A DNA stretch of 64,000 bases, taken from contig NZ_JBAJMW010000002.1 of the NCBI RefSeq assembly GCF_036881825.1, positions 310,001 through 374,000 on the forward strand. The letters are read 5' to 3'. Source of the DNA: Tersicoccus mangrovi. Its GTDB lineage: Bacteria > Actinomycetota > Actinomycetes > Actinomycetales > Micrococcaceae. The position numbers and the translations under genes were made by a program. Positions 45,210 through 54,194 of this stretch are shown one piece after another. The notes beneath the pieces were generated by a model. The model was given only the letters and a program-made list of their open reading frames with translations, ran no database searches and had not been told where the DNA came from. Numbering within the stretch: position 1 is the stretch's first letter; the number at the start of each line of letters is the position of its first letter.

Positions 45210-45596
45210 GTGGCACGCGTCTGCTTCCAGCTGCAGGTCCGCCCGGACCGTATCGACGAGTACGTCGAGCGGCACCGCGCCGTGTGGCCGTCCATGCTCC
45301 GCGCCATCGAGGCCGCGGGACGCCGGAACTACTCCCTCTTCCTGCGGCCCGACGGCCTGCTGATCGGCTACTACGAGACGGACGACGACGACGCGTCCGC
45401 CCGCGCCCTCGCGGCGAACCCCGACACCGCCGCCTGGGAGGCGGAGGCCGCCGGCTTCTTCGTCGCCCTCGACGGCTCGCGGCCGGACCAGGCCGCCCCC
45501 CACCTCACCGAGGTGTTCCACCTCGAGGACCAGCTCACGCGTCTCGCCACCGGCGAGCCGCCCGCGAAAGCCCGAACGAAAGATCAGCTCCGATGA
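45210..45596 (+). CDS. rhaM: L-rhamnose mutarotase
   Basis: RhaM interconverts alpha and beta anomers of L-rhamnose so that the isomerase is not starved of its substrate form. The 128-residue product has RHRAVWPSM with His22, the position proposed as catalytic in E. coli RhaM, NYSLFLRPDGLLIGYYE, and the C-terminal LTEVFHLE. The GTG start has a GGAGG site five bases before it. The stop overlaps the isomerase start as ATGA. It is about 20 residues longer than the E. coli protein, at the C-terminus. Confidence 0.92.
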   Translation: MARVCFQLQVRPDRIDEYVERHRAVWPSMLRAIEAAGRRNYSLFLRPDGLLIGYYETDDDDASARALAANPDTAAWEAEAAGFFVALDGSRPDQAAPHLTEVFHLEDQLTRLATGEPPAKARTKDQLR

Positions 45597-46759
45597 CGTC
45601 CTTCTCGCAGATCACCGAGGCCCTCGCCGAGCAGGCGATCGAGCTGCCCTCCTGGGCCTTCGGCAACTCCGGCACCCGGTTCCGGGTCTTCCCGCAACCC
45701 GGGGTGCCGCGCGACCCGTTCGAGAAGGTCGCCGACGCCGCGCAGGTGCACCGGGTCACCGGTCTCGCGCCGACCGTCGCCCTGCACATCCCGTGGGACG
45801 AGGTCGACGACTTCGCGGCGCTGCGCCGGCACGCTGAGGACCTCGGCGTCGCCCTCGGCACGATCAACTCCAACACCTTCCAGGACGAGGCGTACAAGCT
45901 CGGCAGCCTCGCCCACCGCGACGCGGCCGTGCGCCGGCAGGCGATCGACCACCACCTGCGCTGCCTCGACATCATGCGCGAGACCGGCTCCCGGGACCTG
46001 AAGATCTGGCTCGCGGACGGCACCAACTACCCCGGTCAGGACGACCTGCGGGCACGCCAGGACCACCTCGCCTCCTCGCTCGCGGAGATCTACGCCGCCG
46101 TCGGCGAGGACCAGCGGCTCGTACTCGAGTACAAGTTCTTCGAGCCGGCGTTCTACCACACCGACGTGCCGGACTGGGGCACGGCCTACGCCCAGGTCAG
46201 CGCCCTCGGCGACCGGGCCGTCGTGTGCCTCGACACGGGCCACCACGCCCCCGGCACCAACATCGAGTTCATCGTCATGCAGCTGCTCAGGCTCGGCAAG
46301 CTCGGCTCCTTCGACTTCAACTCCCGGTTCTACGCCGACGACGACCTGATCGTCGGCGCGGCCGACCCGTTCCAGCTCTTCCGCATCATCGCCGAGGTCA
46401 TCCGGGGCGGCGGCTACGGGGCGGACAGCGGGGTCGCGTTCATGCTCGACCAGTGCCACAACATCGAACGGAAGATCCCCGGCCAGATCCGCAGCGTGCT
46501 CAATGTCCAGGAGATGACCGCCCGCGCCCTGCTGATCGATCACGAGGCGCTGGACGCCGCACAGCGGGAGGGCGACGTGCTCGCCGCGAACGCCGTGTAC
46601 ATGGACGCGTTCTCCACCGACGTCCGGCCGGATCTGGCGCAGTGGCGCGAGTCCCGCGGCCTGCCCGCCGACCCGATGCGCGCCTATGCGGAGAGCGACT
46701 ACCAGGACCGCATCGACGCCGAGCGCGTCGGCGGCTCCCAGGCCGGCTGGGGCGCCTGA
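45593..46759 (+). CDS. rhaI: L-rhamnose isomerase
   Basis: RhaI converts L-rhamnose to L-rhamnulose. The 388-residue product is of the xylose-isomerase-like TIM-barrel type found in Pseudomonas stutzeri and actinobacteria rather than E. coli RhaA. Likely metal ligands lie in LVLEYKFFEPAFYHTD, CLDTGHHAPGTNIE and FDFNSRFYADDDL. Translation is coupled to rhaM, and RhaEW follows after 51 bases. Confidence 0.93.
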   Translation: MTSFSQITEALAEQAIELPSWAFGNSGTRFRVFPQPGVPRDPFEKVADAAQVHRVTGLAPTVALHIPWDEVDDFAALRRHAEDLGVALGTINSNTFQDEAYKLGSLAHRDAAVRRQAIDHHLRCLDIMRETGSRDLKIWLADGTNYPGQDDLRARQDHLASSLAEIYAAVGEDQRLVLEYKFFEPAFYHTDVPDWGTAYAQVSALGDRAVVCLDTGHHAPGTNIEFIVMQLLRLGKLGSFDFNSRFYADDDLIVGAADPFQLFRIIAEVIRGGGYGADSGVAFMLDQCHNIERKIPGQIRSVLNVQEMTARALLIDHEALDAAQREGDVLAANAVYMDAFSTDVRPDLAQWRESRGLPADPMRAYAESDYQDRIDAERVGGSQAGWGA

Positions 46760-46810
46760 CGCCTGCGGACCTCCAGCCCCCCACCCACGACGACGAGGAC
46801 TGACGAACCG

Positions 46811-48847
46811 ATGACCAACCCGACCGCCGCCGCCCTGATCGCCCGCTCGAACCGGCTGGGCGCGGACCCGACGACCACCAACTACGCCGGCGGCAACACC
46901 TCCGCCAAGGGCACCGAGACGGACCCGGTGACGGGAGAGCCGGTCGAGCTGCTGTGGGTCAAGGGCTCCGGCGGCGACCTCGGCACCCTGACCGAGGCCG
47001 GCCTCGCGGTGCTCCGGCTGGACCGGGTCCGGGCACTGCGCAACGTCTACCCCGGCGTCGAGCGGGAGGACGAGATGGTCGCCGCGTTCGACCACACGCT
47101 GTTCGGCACCGGCGGCGCCGCCCCGTCGATCGACACCGCCATGCACGGCCTCGTGGACGCCCCGCACGTGGACCACCTCCACCCCGACGCCGGCATCGCC
47201 GTCGCGACCGCCGCCGACGGCGAGGCGCTCACGCAGCGGATCTTCGGCGACCGGGTCCTGTGGGTGCCGTGGCGCCGCCCCGGGTTCCAGCTCGGACTCG
47301 ACATCGCGGCGATCAAGGAACGGCATCCCGACGCGGTCGGCACGATCCTCGGCGGCCACGGCATCACCGCGTGGGGCGCGACGAGCGAGGAGGCCGAGAC
47401 GAACTCGCGGTGGATCATCGACACCGCCCAGGCGTACATCGACGAGCACGGCCGCCCCGACCCGTTCGGCGCTCCCCTGCCCGGCTACGAGCCGCTGCCC
47501 GAGGCCGAGCGCCGCACCCGCGCCGTCGCCCTCGCCCCCGTCATCCGCGGCCTCGCCTCCCACGACCGGCCCATGGTCGGCCACCTGACCGACACCGACG
47601 ACGTGCTGGACTTCCTCGCCCACGCCGAGCACCCGCGCCTGGCGGCCCTGGGCACCTCCTGCCCGGACCACTTCCTCCGCACCAAGGTCAAGCCGCTCGT
47701 CCTCGACCTGCCCGCGACGGCGACGGTCGAGGAGCAGGTGGCGCGGCTGCGGGACCTGCACGAGGCGTACCGCGAGGACTACCGGGCCTACTACGACCGG
47801 CACGCGACCGCCGACGCCCCGGCCATCCGCGGCGCGGACCCGGCGGTCGTCCTGGTGCCCGGCGTCGGCATGTTCAGCTACGGCGCGGACAAGCAGACCG
47901 CCCGCGTGGCCGGCGAGTTCTACCTCAACGCCATCCGGGTGATGCGCGGCGCCGAGGCCCTGTCCACCTACGCGCCCATCGACGAGGCGGAGAAGTTCCG
48001 CATCGAGTACTGGGCGCTCGAGGAGGCCAAGCTCGCGCGCCGGCCGAAGCCACGCAGCCATGCCACCCGGATCGCCCTGGTCACCGGCGCCGCCTCGGGC
48101 ATCGGCAAGGCCGTCGCGACCCGGCTGGCCGCCGACGGCGCATGCGTCGTGATCGCGGACCTAGACCTTCAGAAGGCGCAGGCCGCGGCGGCCGAGCTCG
48201 GCGGCACGGACGTCGCGATCGGCGTCGCCGCGAACGTGACCGAGGAGGACGCGGTGCAGGCCGCGATCGACGCGACCGTCCTTGCGTTCGGCGGGCTCGA
48301 CCTGGTGGTGAACAACGCCGGCCTGTCGCTGTCGAAGCCGCTGCTGGAGACGACGGCGGCGGACTGGGACCTGCAGCACGACGTCATGGCCAAGGGCTCC
48401 TTCCTCGTCTCCCGCGCCGCGGCCCGGGTGCTCATCGACCAGGGCATGGGCGGGGACGTCGTCTACATCTCGAGCAAGAACGCGGTCTTCGCGGGGCCCA
48501 ACAACATCGCCTACTCCGCCACCAAGGCCGACCAGGCGCACCAGGTGCGCCTCCTCGCCGTCGAGCTCGGCGAGCACGGCGTGAAGGTGAACGGCGTCAA
48601 CCCCGACGGCGTCGTCCGCGGTTCGGGCATCTTCGCCTCGGGGTGGGGCGCCAACCGCGCGAAGACGTACGGCATCCCCGAGGAGGACCTCGGGAAGTTC
48701 TACGCCCAGCGGACCATCCTCAAGCGGGAGGTGCTGCCGGAGAACGTGGCCAACGCCGTCGCGGTGCTCACCGGCCCGGACCTGTCCCACACCACCGGCC
48801 TGCACGTGCCCGTCGACGCCGGTGTCGCGGCCGCCTTCCTGCGGTGA
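46811..48847 (+). CDS. rhaEW: Bifunctional rhamnulose-1-phosphate aldolase / lactaldehyde dehydrogenase
   Basis: The 678-residue protein joins a class II aldolase with a short-chain dehydrogenase, the arrangement called RhaEW. The aldolase half has YAGGNTSAKGT and the metal-site histidines in HVDHLHPDAG; it splits L-rhamnulose 1-phosphate to dihydroxyacetone phosphate and L-lactaldehyde. The dehydrogenase half begins near 420 with TGAASGIGK at 425-433, has the serine in VVYISSKN and Tyr568-x-x-x-Lys572 (YSATK); it oxidises lactaldehyde to lactate. No separate rhaD or aldA gene is in the cluster, so this one protein completes the pathway. Confidence 0.93.
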   Translation: MTNPTAAALIARSNRLGADPTTTNYAGGNTSAKGTETDPVTGEPVELLWVKGSGGDLGTLTEAGLAVLRLDRVRALRNVYPGVEREDEMVAAFDHTLFGTGGAAPSIDTAMHGLVDAPHVDHLHPDAGIAVATAADGEALTQRIFGDRVLWVPWRRPGFQLGLDIAAIKERHPDAVGTILGGHGITAWGATSEEAETNSRWIIDTAQAYIDEHGRPDPFGAPLPGYEPLPEAERRTRAVALAPVIRGLASHDRPMVGHLTDTDDVLDFLAHAEHPRLAALGTSCPDHFLRTKVKPLVLDLPATATVEEQVARLRDLHEAYREDYRAYYDRHATADAPAIRGADPAVVLVPGVGMFSYGADKQTARVAGEFYLNAIRVMRGAEALSTYAPIDEAEKFRIEYWALEEAKLARRPKPRSHATRIALVTGAASGIGKAVATRLAADGACVVIADLDLQKAQAAAAELGGTDVAIGVAANVTEEDAVQAAIDATVLAFGGLDLVVNNAGLSLSKPLLETTAADWDLQHDVMAKGSFLVSRAAARVLIDQGMGGDVVYISSKNAVFAGPNNIAYSATKADQAHQVRLLAVELGEHGVKVNGVNPDGVVRGSGIFASGWGANRAKTYGIPEEDLGKFYAQRTILKREVLPENVANAVAVLTGPDLSHTTGLHVPVDAGVAAAFLR

Positions 48848-48863
48848 CCGGACGGGTGACGCC

Positions 48864-50285
48864 ATGAGCGTCGTCGCGGCCATCGACCTCGGCGCGACCA
48901 GCGGCCGCGTCGTCACGGGCACCGTGCGCGGAGGCGAACTGCAACTGCGGGAGGTGGCCCGGTTCCCCAACACGCCCGTGCGGCTGCCCGACGGGCTGCA
49001 CTGGGACGTCCTCTCGCTCTACTCCGCGGCGATGACCGGTCTCGGCGTCGCCTCCCGCGAGGAGCCGGACCTGGTGGGCGCCGCGGTCGACTCCTGGGCC
49101 GTCGATCACGGGCTGCTGCGCGGCTCCCGGCTGCTCGGCAACCCGTACCACTACCGCGACGAGCGCAACGAAGCGGCGGTCGCGGCCGTGCACGCCGTGG
49201 TCGGGCCCGAGGAGCTGTATCGGCGCAACGGCCTGCAGCACCTGCCGTTCACGTCGGTGTTCCAGCTGGCGGCGTCGGCGGCGTCGGGCGACCTCGCGCT
49301 GGCCGACCGGGTGCTGCTCATCCCGGACCTGATCGGCTGGTGGGCCACCGGTGTCCCGGTCGCCGAGCGCACGAACGCGTCCACGACGGGGCTGCTGCGC
49401 CTCGACGGGACGGGATGGGACGAGGACCTGATGGCACGGCTCGAGCTGCCGCCGGGCCTGCTGCCCGACGTCGTGGAGCCCGGTACGCCGCTCGGCCCGG
49501 TCACCGCGGCCGTGCGGGAGGAGTTCGGGATCGCCGACACGATCGCGCTCACCACGGTCGGCTCCCATGACACCGCCTCGGCCGTCGTCGGGGTGCCCAT
49601 GACCGGCGAGGACGCGGCCTACATCTCGTGCGGCACATGGTCGCTCGTCGGCGCCGAGCTGGCCGCGCCGGTCGTCACCGACGAGGCCCGACGCGCCGGC
49701 TTCACCAACGAGGGCGGCGTCGACGGGCGCACGCGGTTCCTCACCAATGTCATGGGGCTGTGGCTGCTCTCCGAGTCGATGCGGGCGTGGGCGCGCAGCG
49801 GGCAGGAGCAGGACCTGCCGAGCCTGCTGGACCAGGTGGCAGCCGTGACCGGCCCCGTGCCGGTGTTCGACGTCGACGACCCGCGGCTGCTGCCCCCCGG
49901 GGACATGCCCGCGCGAATCGAGGCGCTGCTGACCGAGCAGGGCGACCCCGTGCCGGATTCGGCCCCCGTGCTCGTGCGGAGCATCCTGCAGAGCCTCGCC
50001 CGCGCCTACGCCGGCGCCATCGAGGACATCGAACGGCTCACGGGTCGCACGGTGCGCACGGTGCACCTGGTGGGAGGCGGCGCGCAGAACGCGCTGCTGT
50101 GCCGGCTCACGGCCGACGCGACCGGGCGGACCGTCGTCGCCGGCCCGGTGGAGGCGACCGCGATCGGCAATCTGCTGGTCCAGGCCCGGACCCATGGCCT
50201 GATCACCGGCGACCTGGAGGCCCTGCGTGCCGTCGTCGCCCGGTCCACCGCTCCGCGCACGTACGAGCCGCAGGGTTCGCGCTGA
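48864..50285 (+). CDS. rhaB: Rhamnulokinase
   Basis: RhaB phosphorylates L-rhamnulose at O1 before aldolase cleavage. The 473-residue product is an FGGY-type sugar kinase: DLGATSGR phosphate loop at 8-15, catalytic base Asp236 in GSHDTASAV, and C-terminal HLVGGGAQNALLCRLTADAT. ATG at the family start; the frame is open upstream through the rhaEW stop. Last gene of the operon, followed by a hairpin and the convergent GTPase gene. Confidence 0.94.
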   Translation: MSVVAAIDLGATSGRVVTGTVRGGELQLREVARFPNTPVRLPDGLHWDVLSLYSAAMTGLGVASREEPDLVGAAVDSWAVDHGLLRGSRLLGNPYHYRDERNEAAVAAVHAVVGPEELYRRNGLQHLPFTSVFQLAASAASGDLALADRVLLIPDLIGWWATGVPVAERTNASTTGLLRLDGTGWDEDLMARLELPPGLLPDVVEPGTPLGPVTAAVREEFGIADTIALTTVGSHDTASAVVGVPMTGEDAAYISCGTWSLVGAELAAPVVTDEARRAGFTNEGGVDGRTRFLTNVMGLWLLSESMRAWARSGQEQDLPSLLDQVAAVTGPVPVFDVDDPRLLPPGDMPARIEALLTEQGDPVPDSAPVLVRSILQSLARAYAGAIEDIERLTGRTVRTVHLVGGGAQNALLCRLTADATGRTVVAGPVEATAIGNLLVQARTHGLITGDLEALRAVVARSTAPRTYEPQGSR

Positions 50286-50325
50286 GCCGCGTCCGACGTG
50301 GGCCGGCTCGGCGTCGCGGCCTCAG
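50282..50325. terminator. Bidirectional terminator hairpin between rhaB and the GTPase gene
   Basis: CTGAG-CCGCG on the left pairs with CGCGG-CCTCAG on the right with a single bulge, around a GC-rich loop. Both flanking stop codons fall inside the stem ends. Confidence 0.6.
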
Positions 50326-51923
50326 GCCCCAGCGCGGTCCACCGCGGCGGTGAAGGCGGCGTAACGGTCGCGGAACTGCTCGGCGGGCGCCACGATCAGC
50401 CGCTGCGCGACGTCGTCGACGGCGGCCCGGAGCCGGCGTCGGCTCCGCCGGGTGCGCGCGGCGGCCGCGGCGCCGTTGACGGCGCTGAGCAGCCCACCGA
50501 GCAGGACGCCCACGAGGATGCCCGTGAGGATCAGCAGGGTGGGCACCGGCCATCCCTGGACCCGCGGCGTGGGCGGAATGGGGAGCTGGAACCACGCCAG
50601 CGCGGCGAGGCCCAGCAGCCAGAGGGCGCCCACGAGGGCAGCCGCCAGGGCGAGCCACTGGACCACCGAGACGAGCGGCCACCACCATGCCGCGCGGCCC
50701 GCACCCAGGTCCGTGCCGGCGATGGCCCGGTCCAGAGCGTCGGGCAGGTTCTCCTGCCGTCGCCGCACGTCGGCCCGCAGTTCGCGCTGCCAGGGCGTCG
50801 GCATCCCGGCGCCGGCCACGTGCAGCCAATCACGCACGGCGGCGTCGATGACGGCGTCCTGCGCGGCGTTCGCGCGGGGCAGCGAGGTGCGGTTGACGGA
50901 CGGGTCGACGGCGCGCCGGTGCAGGTTCAGCCGGCGCAGCGGGTCCGGCCCGAGCGAGCCGATCCAACGGGTGACCGGCCAGCCGGTGCGCCGGCCGGCC
51001 TGCTTGCGCCAGGACCGCCCCGAGGCGCGGGCGACCGTCTCGACGTTCGCGGCGACGCTCAGGTCCCGCGACAGCCGTGCCCGCTGGGCCTTCTCCGCGC
51101 TCCGGGAGGGAGCGGCGGCGTCGCTCTCCCTGCCCTCGGCCAGGGTCCGCGCGGCACGGACGACGTCGGACTCCAGCCGCGTCACGGCGGCCGTGCGCGC
51201 CGCGGCGACGTCGTGGATCCTCGCTCGCAGGTGCTCCACCCCGGCGCCGGTCGCCGCCGACGTCGCGAGCACGTCCATGCCGGGCAGGCCGTCCCGGTCG
51301 AGGAGGTCCCGCAGCGATCCGAGCACGGCGGGCAGTTCACGCTCGGCGACCCGGTCGGCCTGATTGAGCACGGCGAGCATCACCGGCCCGTGGGAGGCGA
51401 GCGGGCGCAGGAATCCCTGGTGCACGGCGAGGTCGGCGTACTTCTGCGGGTCGAGCACCCAGACGAGGACGTCGACCATCGAGGCCATGCGCTCGACGAC
51501 CTCGCGGTGCTCGCGGTGCGTCGAGTCGAAGTCCGGCAGGTCGAGCAGGATGAGGCCGCCCTCGCCGAGGTCCGCCCGCAGCACGTGGCGGTCCTGCACG
51601 CCGAGCCAGTCCAGCAGCGCGTCGCTGTCGGGCCGGCCCCAGACCGCGGCGAGGGGCTGCGACGTCGTCGGGCGGGTCACGGCCGCCCTCGCGATCGTCG
51701 TCCCGGCCACGGCGTTGAACAGGGAGGACTTCCCGCTGCCGGTCGCACCGAAGAAGCCGACGACGGTGTGGGCCGCGGACAGGGAGCGTCGCGTGTGGGC
51801 GCGGGCGAGGACGTCGTCGACGACGGCGAGATCGCGGTCGGGCAGGACGCCGTCGGCGAGCCTGCGGGCCTCCTCGAGCGCCGCGATGCGCTCGGCGAAG
51901 GCCGGCGGCCGGGTGCGGCTCAC
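50322..51923 (-). CDS. Dynamin-like membrane GTPase, second of pair
   Basis: The 533-residue product has a GTPase domain with G1 GFFGATGSGKSS near 58-68, a threonine switch RPTTSQPL, G3 LLDLPDFDSTHREH and G4 LNQADR, then a helical region and two membrane hairpins near the C-terminus (QWLALAAALVGALWLLGLAALAW; VPTLLILTGILVGVLLGGLLSAV). This domain set matches the bacterial dynamin-like pairs of actinobacteria, of which DynA/DynB of Streptomyces act in septation. That role is inference for this organism. The start overlaps the stop of the first GTPase gene. Confidence 0.8.
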   Translation of the reverse strand: MSRTRPPAFAERIAALEEARRLADGVLPDRDLAVVDDVLARAHTRRSLSAAHTVVGFFGATGSGKSSLFNAVAGTTIARAAVTRPTTSQPLAAVWGRPDSDALLDWLGVQDRHVLRADLGEGGLILLDLPDFDSTHREHREVVERMASMVDVLVWVLDPQKYADLAVHQGFLRPLASHGPVMLAVLNQADRVAERELPAVLGSLRDLLDRDGLPGMDVLATSAATGAGVEHLRARIHDVAAARTAAVTRLESDVVRAARTLAEGRESDAAAPSRSAEKAQRARLSRDLSVAANVETVARASGRSWRKQAGRRTGWPVTRWIGSLGPDPLRRLNLHRRAVDPSVNRTSLPRANAAQDAVIDAAVRDWLHVAGAGMPTPWQRELRADVRRRQENLPDALDRAIAGTDLGAGRAAWWWPLVSVVQWLALAAALVGALWLLGLAALAWFQLPIPPTPRVQGWPVPTLLILTGILVGVLLGGLLSAVNGAAAAARTRRSRRRLRAAVDDVAQRLIVAPAEQFRDRYAAFTAAVDRAGA

Positions 51924-53809
51924 GCGGCGTCCGCCAGCCGGCGCAGCCGCGCGGCGAGCTCGGCCATGGACGGCCCGGCGGGCGCCCCGGCAGCACCGGC
52001 CGCACCGGCGCCGCCGTCATCCGGTAAAGCAGTGTCCGGCGACGCAGTGTCCGGCGACGCAGTGTCCGGGGAAGGCCGGTCCCCCGCGCCGTCCGCGGGC
52101 AGCCGGTCGAGGAAGCGGCGGGCGTCCCGGTCGAACAGGGCGGCCACGCGCTGCTGCAGGTTCGTCCGGGCCAGCGCCGTCAGCTCGAGCACGGCGTCCT
52201 GCCCGAAGAGGGTCTCGAGCGCCTTCTGCCCGACGACGGCGGACCCCCCGGCGATCCCGACCTCCAGCCCCGTCAGTCCGGCGGTCGAGGCGAAGACGAC
52301 GACCATGAGCGCGACCGCGGCACCGTTGATGCCCCAGGACAGCGCCCGGGCCTTGCGGCGCTTGCCGGCGCCCTCCTCGCGCACCAGGTCGAGCAGGTCG
52401 CCCTGCCACTGCCGGATCTGCGCCGCGACCTCGTCGGAGAAGCCGGCCGGCAGCCGCGAGAGGTCACCTTCCGCGGCCAGGGCCCGGCCGGCGGCGTCGG
52501 AGCGCCACGAGTCGAACGCGGCCTCGGCGGCGCGGGAGGCCTGCGCGACGATGACGGCGTGCAGGCCGGTCTCGATCGCGTTCTCGACCTGCACGACCGG
52601 GGCGGGTTCACTACGCAGGAAGGCTCCCACCCGGTCCCGCACCCGGTTGAGGTTCGTCTCGATGCTGCGGAACAGCTCCCCGGTGCCGACGAAGTCCTGC
52701 CACCGGGCCAGCACCTCCCCGCGCAGCAGGCTGCCGTCCCGGGTGCTGTCCATCGCGAGGTCCGCGGCGCGGGCATACGCGTCGCGCACGTCGCCGGCGA
52801 GCCGGGCAGCGGCCGTCCGTTGCTCCTGCTGCGCCTCGGCGAGGACGTCCATCCGGCCGGCGAGGGCGCGGACCGCGCCGTTCAGGGTGCGCCGCGAGAT
52901 GGCCGCGCGGCTGCGCGCGTCGTGCGAGATCTCCGTGAGCCACCGGCGGATCGGTGCGACCACGGCGGCCGGGAGCATCGCGGCCTCGTCCAGCCGGGTC
53001 TCGGGCACCACGAACAGCGCCGAGTCGCCGAGACCCTGCGCGGCGAGCAGCCGGCGCAGGTCCGCCGCCACCTCGTCCTCGACGCCGGCGGGCACCCGGT
53101 CGAGGACGACGGCGACGGTGATGTCCCGCCCGGCGGCGTCGAGCAGCAGGTCCCACGGCACCGCGTCGGCGTACCGGTTGGCCGTCGTCACGAACAGCCA
53201 GAGGTCGGCGGCGGAGAGCAGCTGACCGGCCAGCCGCCGGTTCTCGTCGGAGATGGAGTCGATGTCCGGGGCGTCGAGCAGGGCGACGCCGGCAGGGATC
53301 GCGGGATCGCCGACGAGCACGAGGGATCCGCTCGCGTCCCCCTGCCCGCCGCGCACCCGCGCGAGGGAGCCGAGCACTCGCTGGCCGGTGAACCAGTGCT
53401 CATCGGCGGGGTGGTGCAGCAGGATCGGCTGCCGGGTGGTGGGGCGGATCGCTCCTGCCCGCGTCACCCGGTGCCCCGCGATCGCGTTGACGAGGGTGGA
53501 CTTGCCCGCCCCGGTCGAGCCGCCCACGACGGCGAGCAGCGGCGCGTGCAGGGAGGCGAACCTCGGGATGATGTAGTCGTCGAGCTGGGCGACGGCGTCG
53601 CTCGCGGCCGCGCGCGTGCGGGGCACGTCCGGCAGCTCGAGCGGCAGGGTGAGGGCCGCGATGGCGTCGCGTGTGGACCGGAGCAGGTCGACCGGGTCGG
53701 CGCCGTCGACCGGCAGCGGGACGGCCGCGTCGTCGGCCGCTGGCGGGACGGCGTCGTCGTTCGCGCTGGCGGGAGGCCGGTCGGGCCGCGGCGGAGTCGG
53801 AGAGCTCAC
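51920..53809 (-). CDS. Dynamin-like membrane GTPase, first of pair
   Basis: The 629-residue product has a disordered, proline-rich start, G1 GGSTGAGKSTLVNAIAG, the switch RPTTRQPILL, G3 LLDAPDIDSISDEN and a long helical stalk. Hydrophobic segments near 505-545 (GAAVALMVVVFASTAGLTG) suggest membrane insertion. A tail of low complexity holds the repeat SPDTASPDTASPDTA. GTG at residue 10 of the longer open frame was preferred because AGGA lies seven bases before it; a further GTG is nine codons upstream. The two GTPases overlap by four bases and probably act as a heteromer on the membrane. Confidence 0.8.
   Translation of the reverse strand: MSSPTPPRPDRPPASANDDAVPPAADDAAVPLPVDGADPVDLLRSTRDAIAALTLPLELPDVPRTRAAASDAVAQLDDYIIPRFASLHAPLLAVVGGSTGAGKSTLVNAIAGHRVTRAGAIRPTTRQPILLHHPADEHWFTGQRVLGSLARVRGGQGDASGSLVLVGDPAIPAGVALLDAPDIDSISDENRRLAGQLLSAADLWLFVTTANRYADAVPWDLLLDAAGRDITVAVVLDRVPAGVEDEVAADLRRLLAAQGLGDSALFVVPETRLDEAAMLPAAVVAPIRRWLTEISHDARSRAAISRRTLNGAVRALAGRMDVLAEAQQEQRTAAARLAGDVRDAYARAADLAMDSTRDGSLLRGEVLARWQDFVGTGELFRSIETNLNRVRDRVGAFLRSEPAPVVQVENAIETGLHAVIVAQASRAAEAAFDSWRSDAAGRALAAEGDLSRLPAGFSDEVAAQIRQWQGDLLDLVREEGAGKRRKARALSWGINGAAVALMVVVFASTAGLTGLEVGIAGGSAVVGQKALETLFGQDAVLELTALARTNLQQRVAALFDRDARRFLDRLPADGAGDRPSPDTASPDTASPDTALPDDGGAGAAGAAGAPAGPSMAELAARLRRLADAA
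52029..52071. repeat. Tandem 15-base repeat in the first dynamin-like gene
   Basis: Nearly three copies of GCAGTGTCCGGCGAC encode SPDTA repeats in the tail of the GTPase. Such in-frame repeats can change copy number without shifting the frame. Confidence 0.85.
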
Positions 53810-53859
53810 AGGCTCATCCTGCCGGAAAACACGCACGGAGTCGGACTCCGGAAACGACA

Positions 53860-53892
53860 GAGGCCGGTTCCGAGTGACTCGGAACCGGCCTC
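53860..53892. terminator. Intrinsic terminator of the tRNA operon
   Basis: Perfect 15-base arms (GAGGCCGGTTCCGAG / CTCGGAACCGGCCTC) with a three-base loop, seven bases after the tRNA-Glu 3' end. On the minus strand it continues into TGTCGTTTCC. Confidence 0.88.
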
Positions 53893-53898
53893 AGGCCG

Positions 53899-53971
53899 TG
53901 ACCCCAGCGGGATTCGAACCCGCGTTACCGCCGTGAGAGGGCGGCGTACTAGGCCGCTATACGATGGGGCC
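53899..53971 (-). tRNA. tRNA-Glu (CTC)
   Basis: A 73-base cloverleaf: seven-pair acceptor stem starting GGCCCCA (one G-U pair at 2-71), anticodon loop CTCTCAC with anticodon CTC, T-arm GCGGGTTCGAATCCCGC, discriminator A. CCA is not encoded. It lies downstream of tRNA-Gln in one transcript. Confidence 0.93.
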
Positions 53972-54014
53972 GTATCGTGCCGAGAGATGGTGGAGAACAC
54001 TCATCATCCCTGCG

Positions 54015-54086
54015 CTGGGATGCCAGGACTCGAACCTAGAATGACGGTACCAGAAACCGTAGTGTTGCCAATTACACCACATCCCA
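54015..54086 (-). tRNA. tRNA-Gln (CTG)
   Basis: A 72-base cloverleaf: acceptor TGGGATG/CATCCCA, anticodon stem ACGGT/ACCGT with loop TTCTGGT and anticodon CTG, T-arm CTAGGTTCGAGTCCTGG, discriminator G. CCA is not encoded. First tRNA of the pair; gltX upstream supplies the glutamylation used for both tRNAs where GatCAB amidates Glu-tRNA-Gln. Confidence 0.93.
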
Positions 54087-54152
54087 TTGCCGCCGAATCG
54101 TCGCGTTCGGTCCCTTTCGGGCCCTCCCGTTTCGTTCGGGCAACGACATGAA

Positions 54153-54182
54153 ATACTACCGTAGCCCTGCCCGATCCAGCAA
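54153..54182 (-). promoter_or_regulatory. Candidate promoter of the tRNA-Gln/tRNA-Glu unit
   Basis: On the minus strand TTGCTG, 18 bases, TAGTAT, placing a transcript start about 60 bases before tRNA-Gln. Confidence 0.55.
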
Positions 54183-54194
54183 AACGAGATCGGC

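Noticed and set aside
53899..53971. tRNA-Glu as attachment site of an integrated island
   Set aside because: No second copy of the tRNA 3' end was found near 38-40 kb and there is no integrase or phage gene in between.
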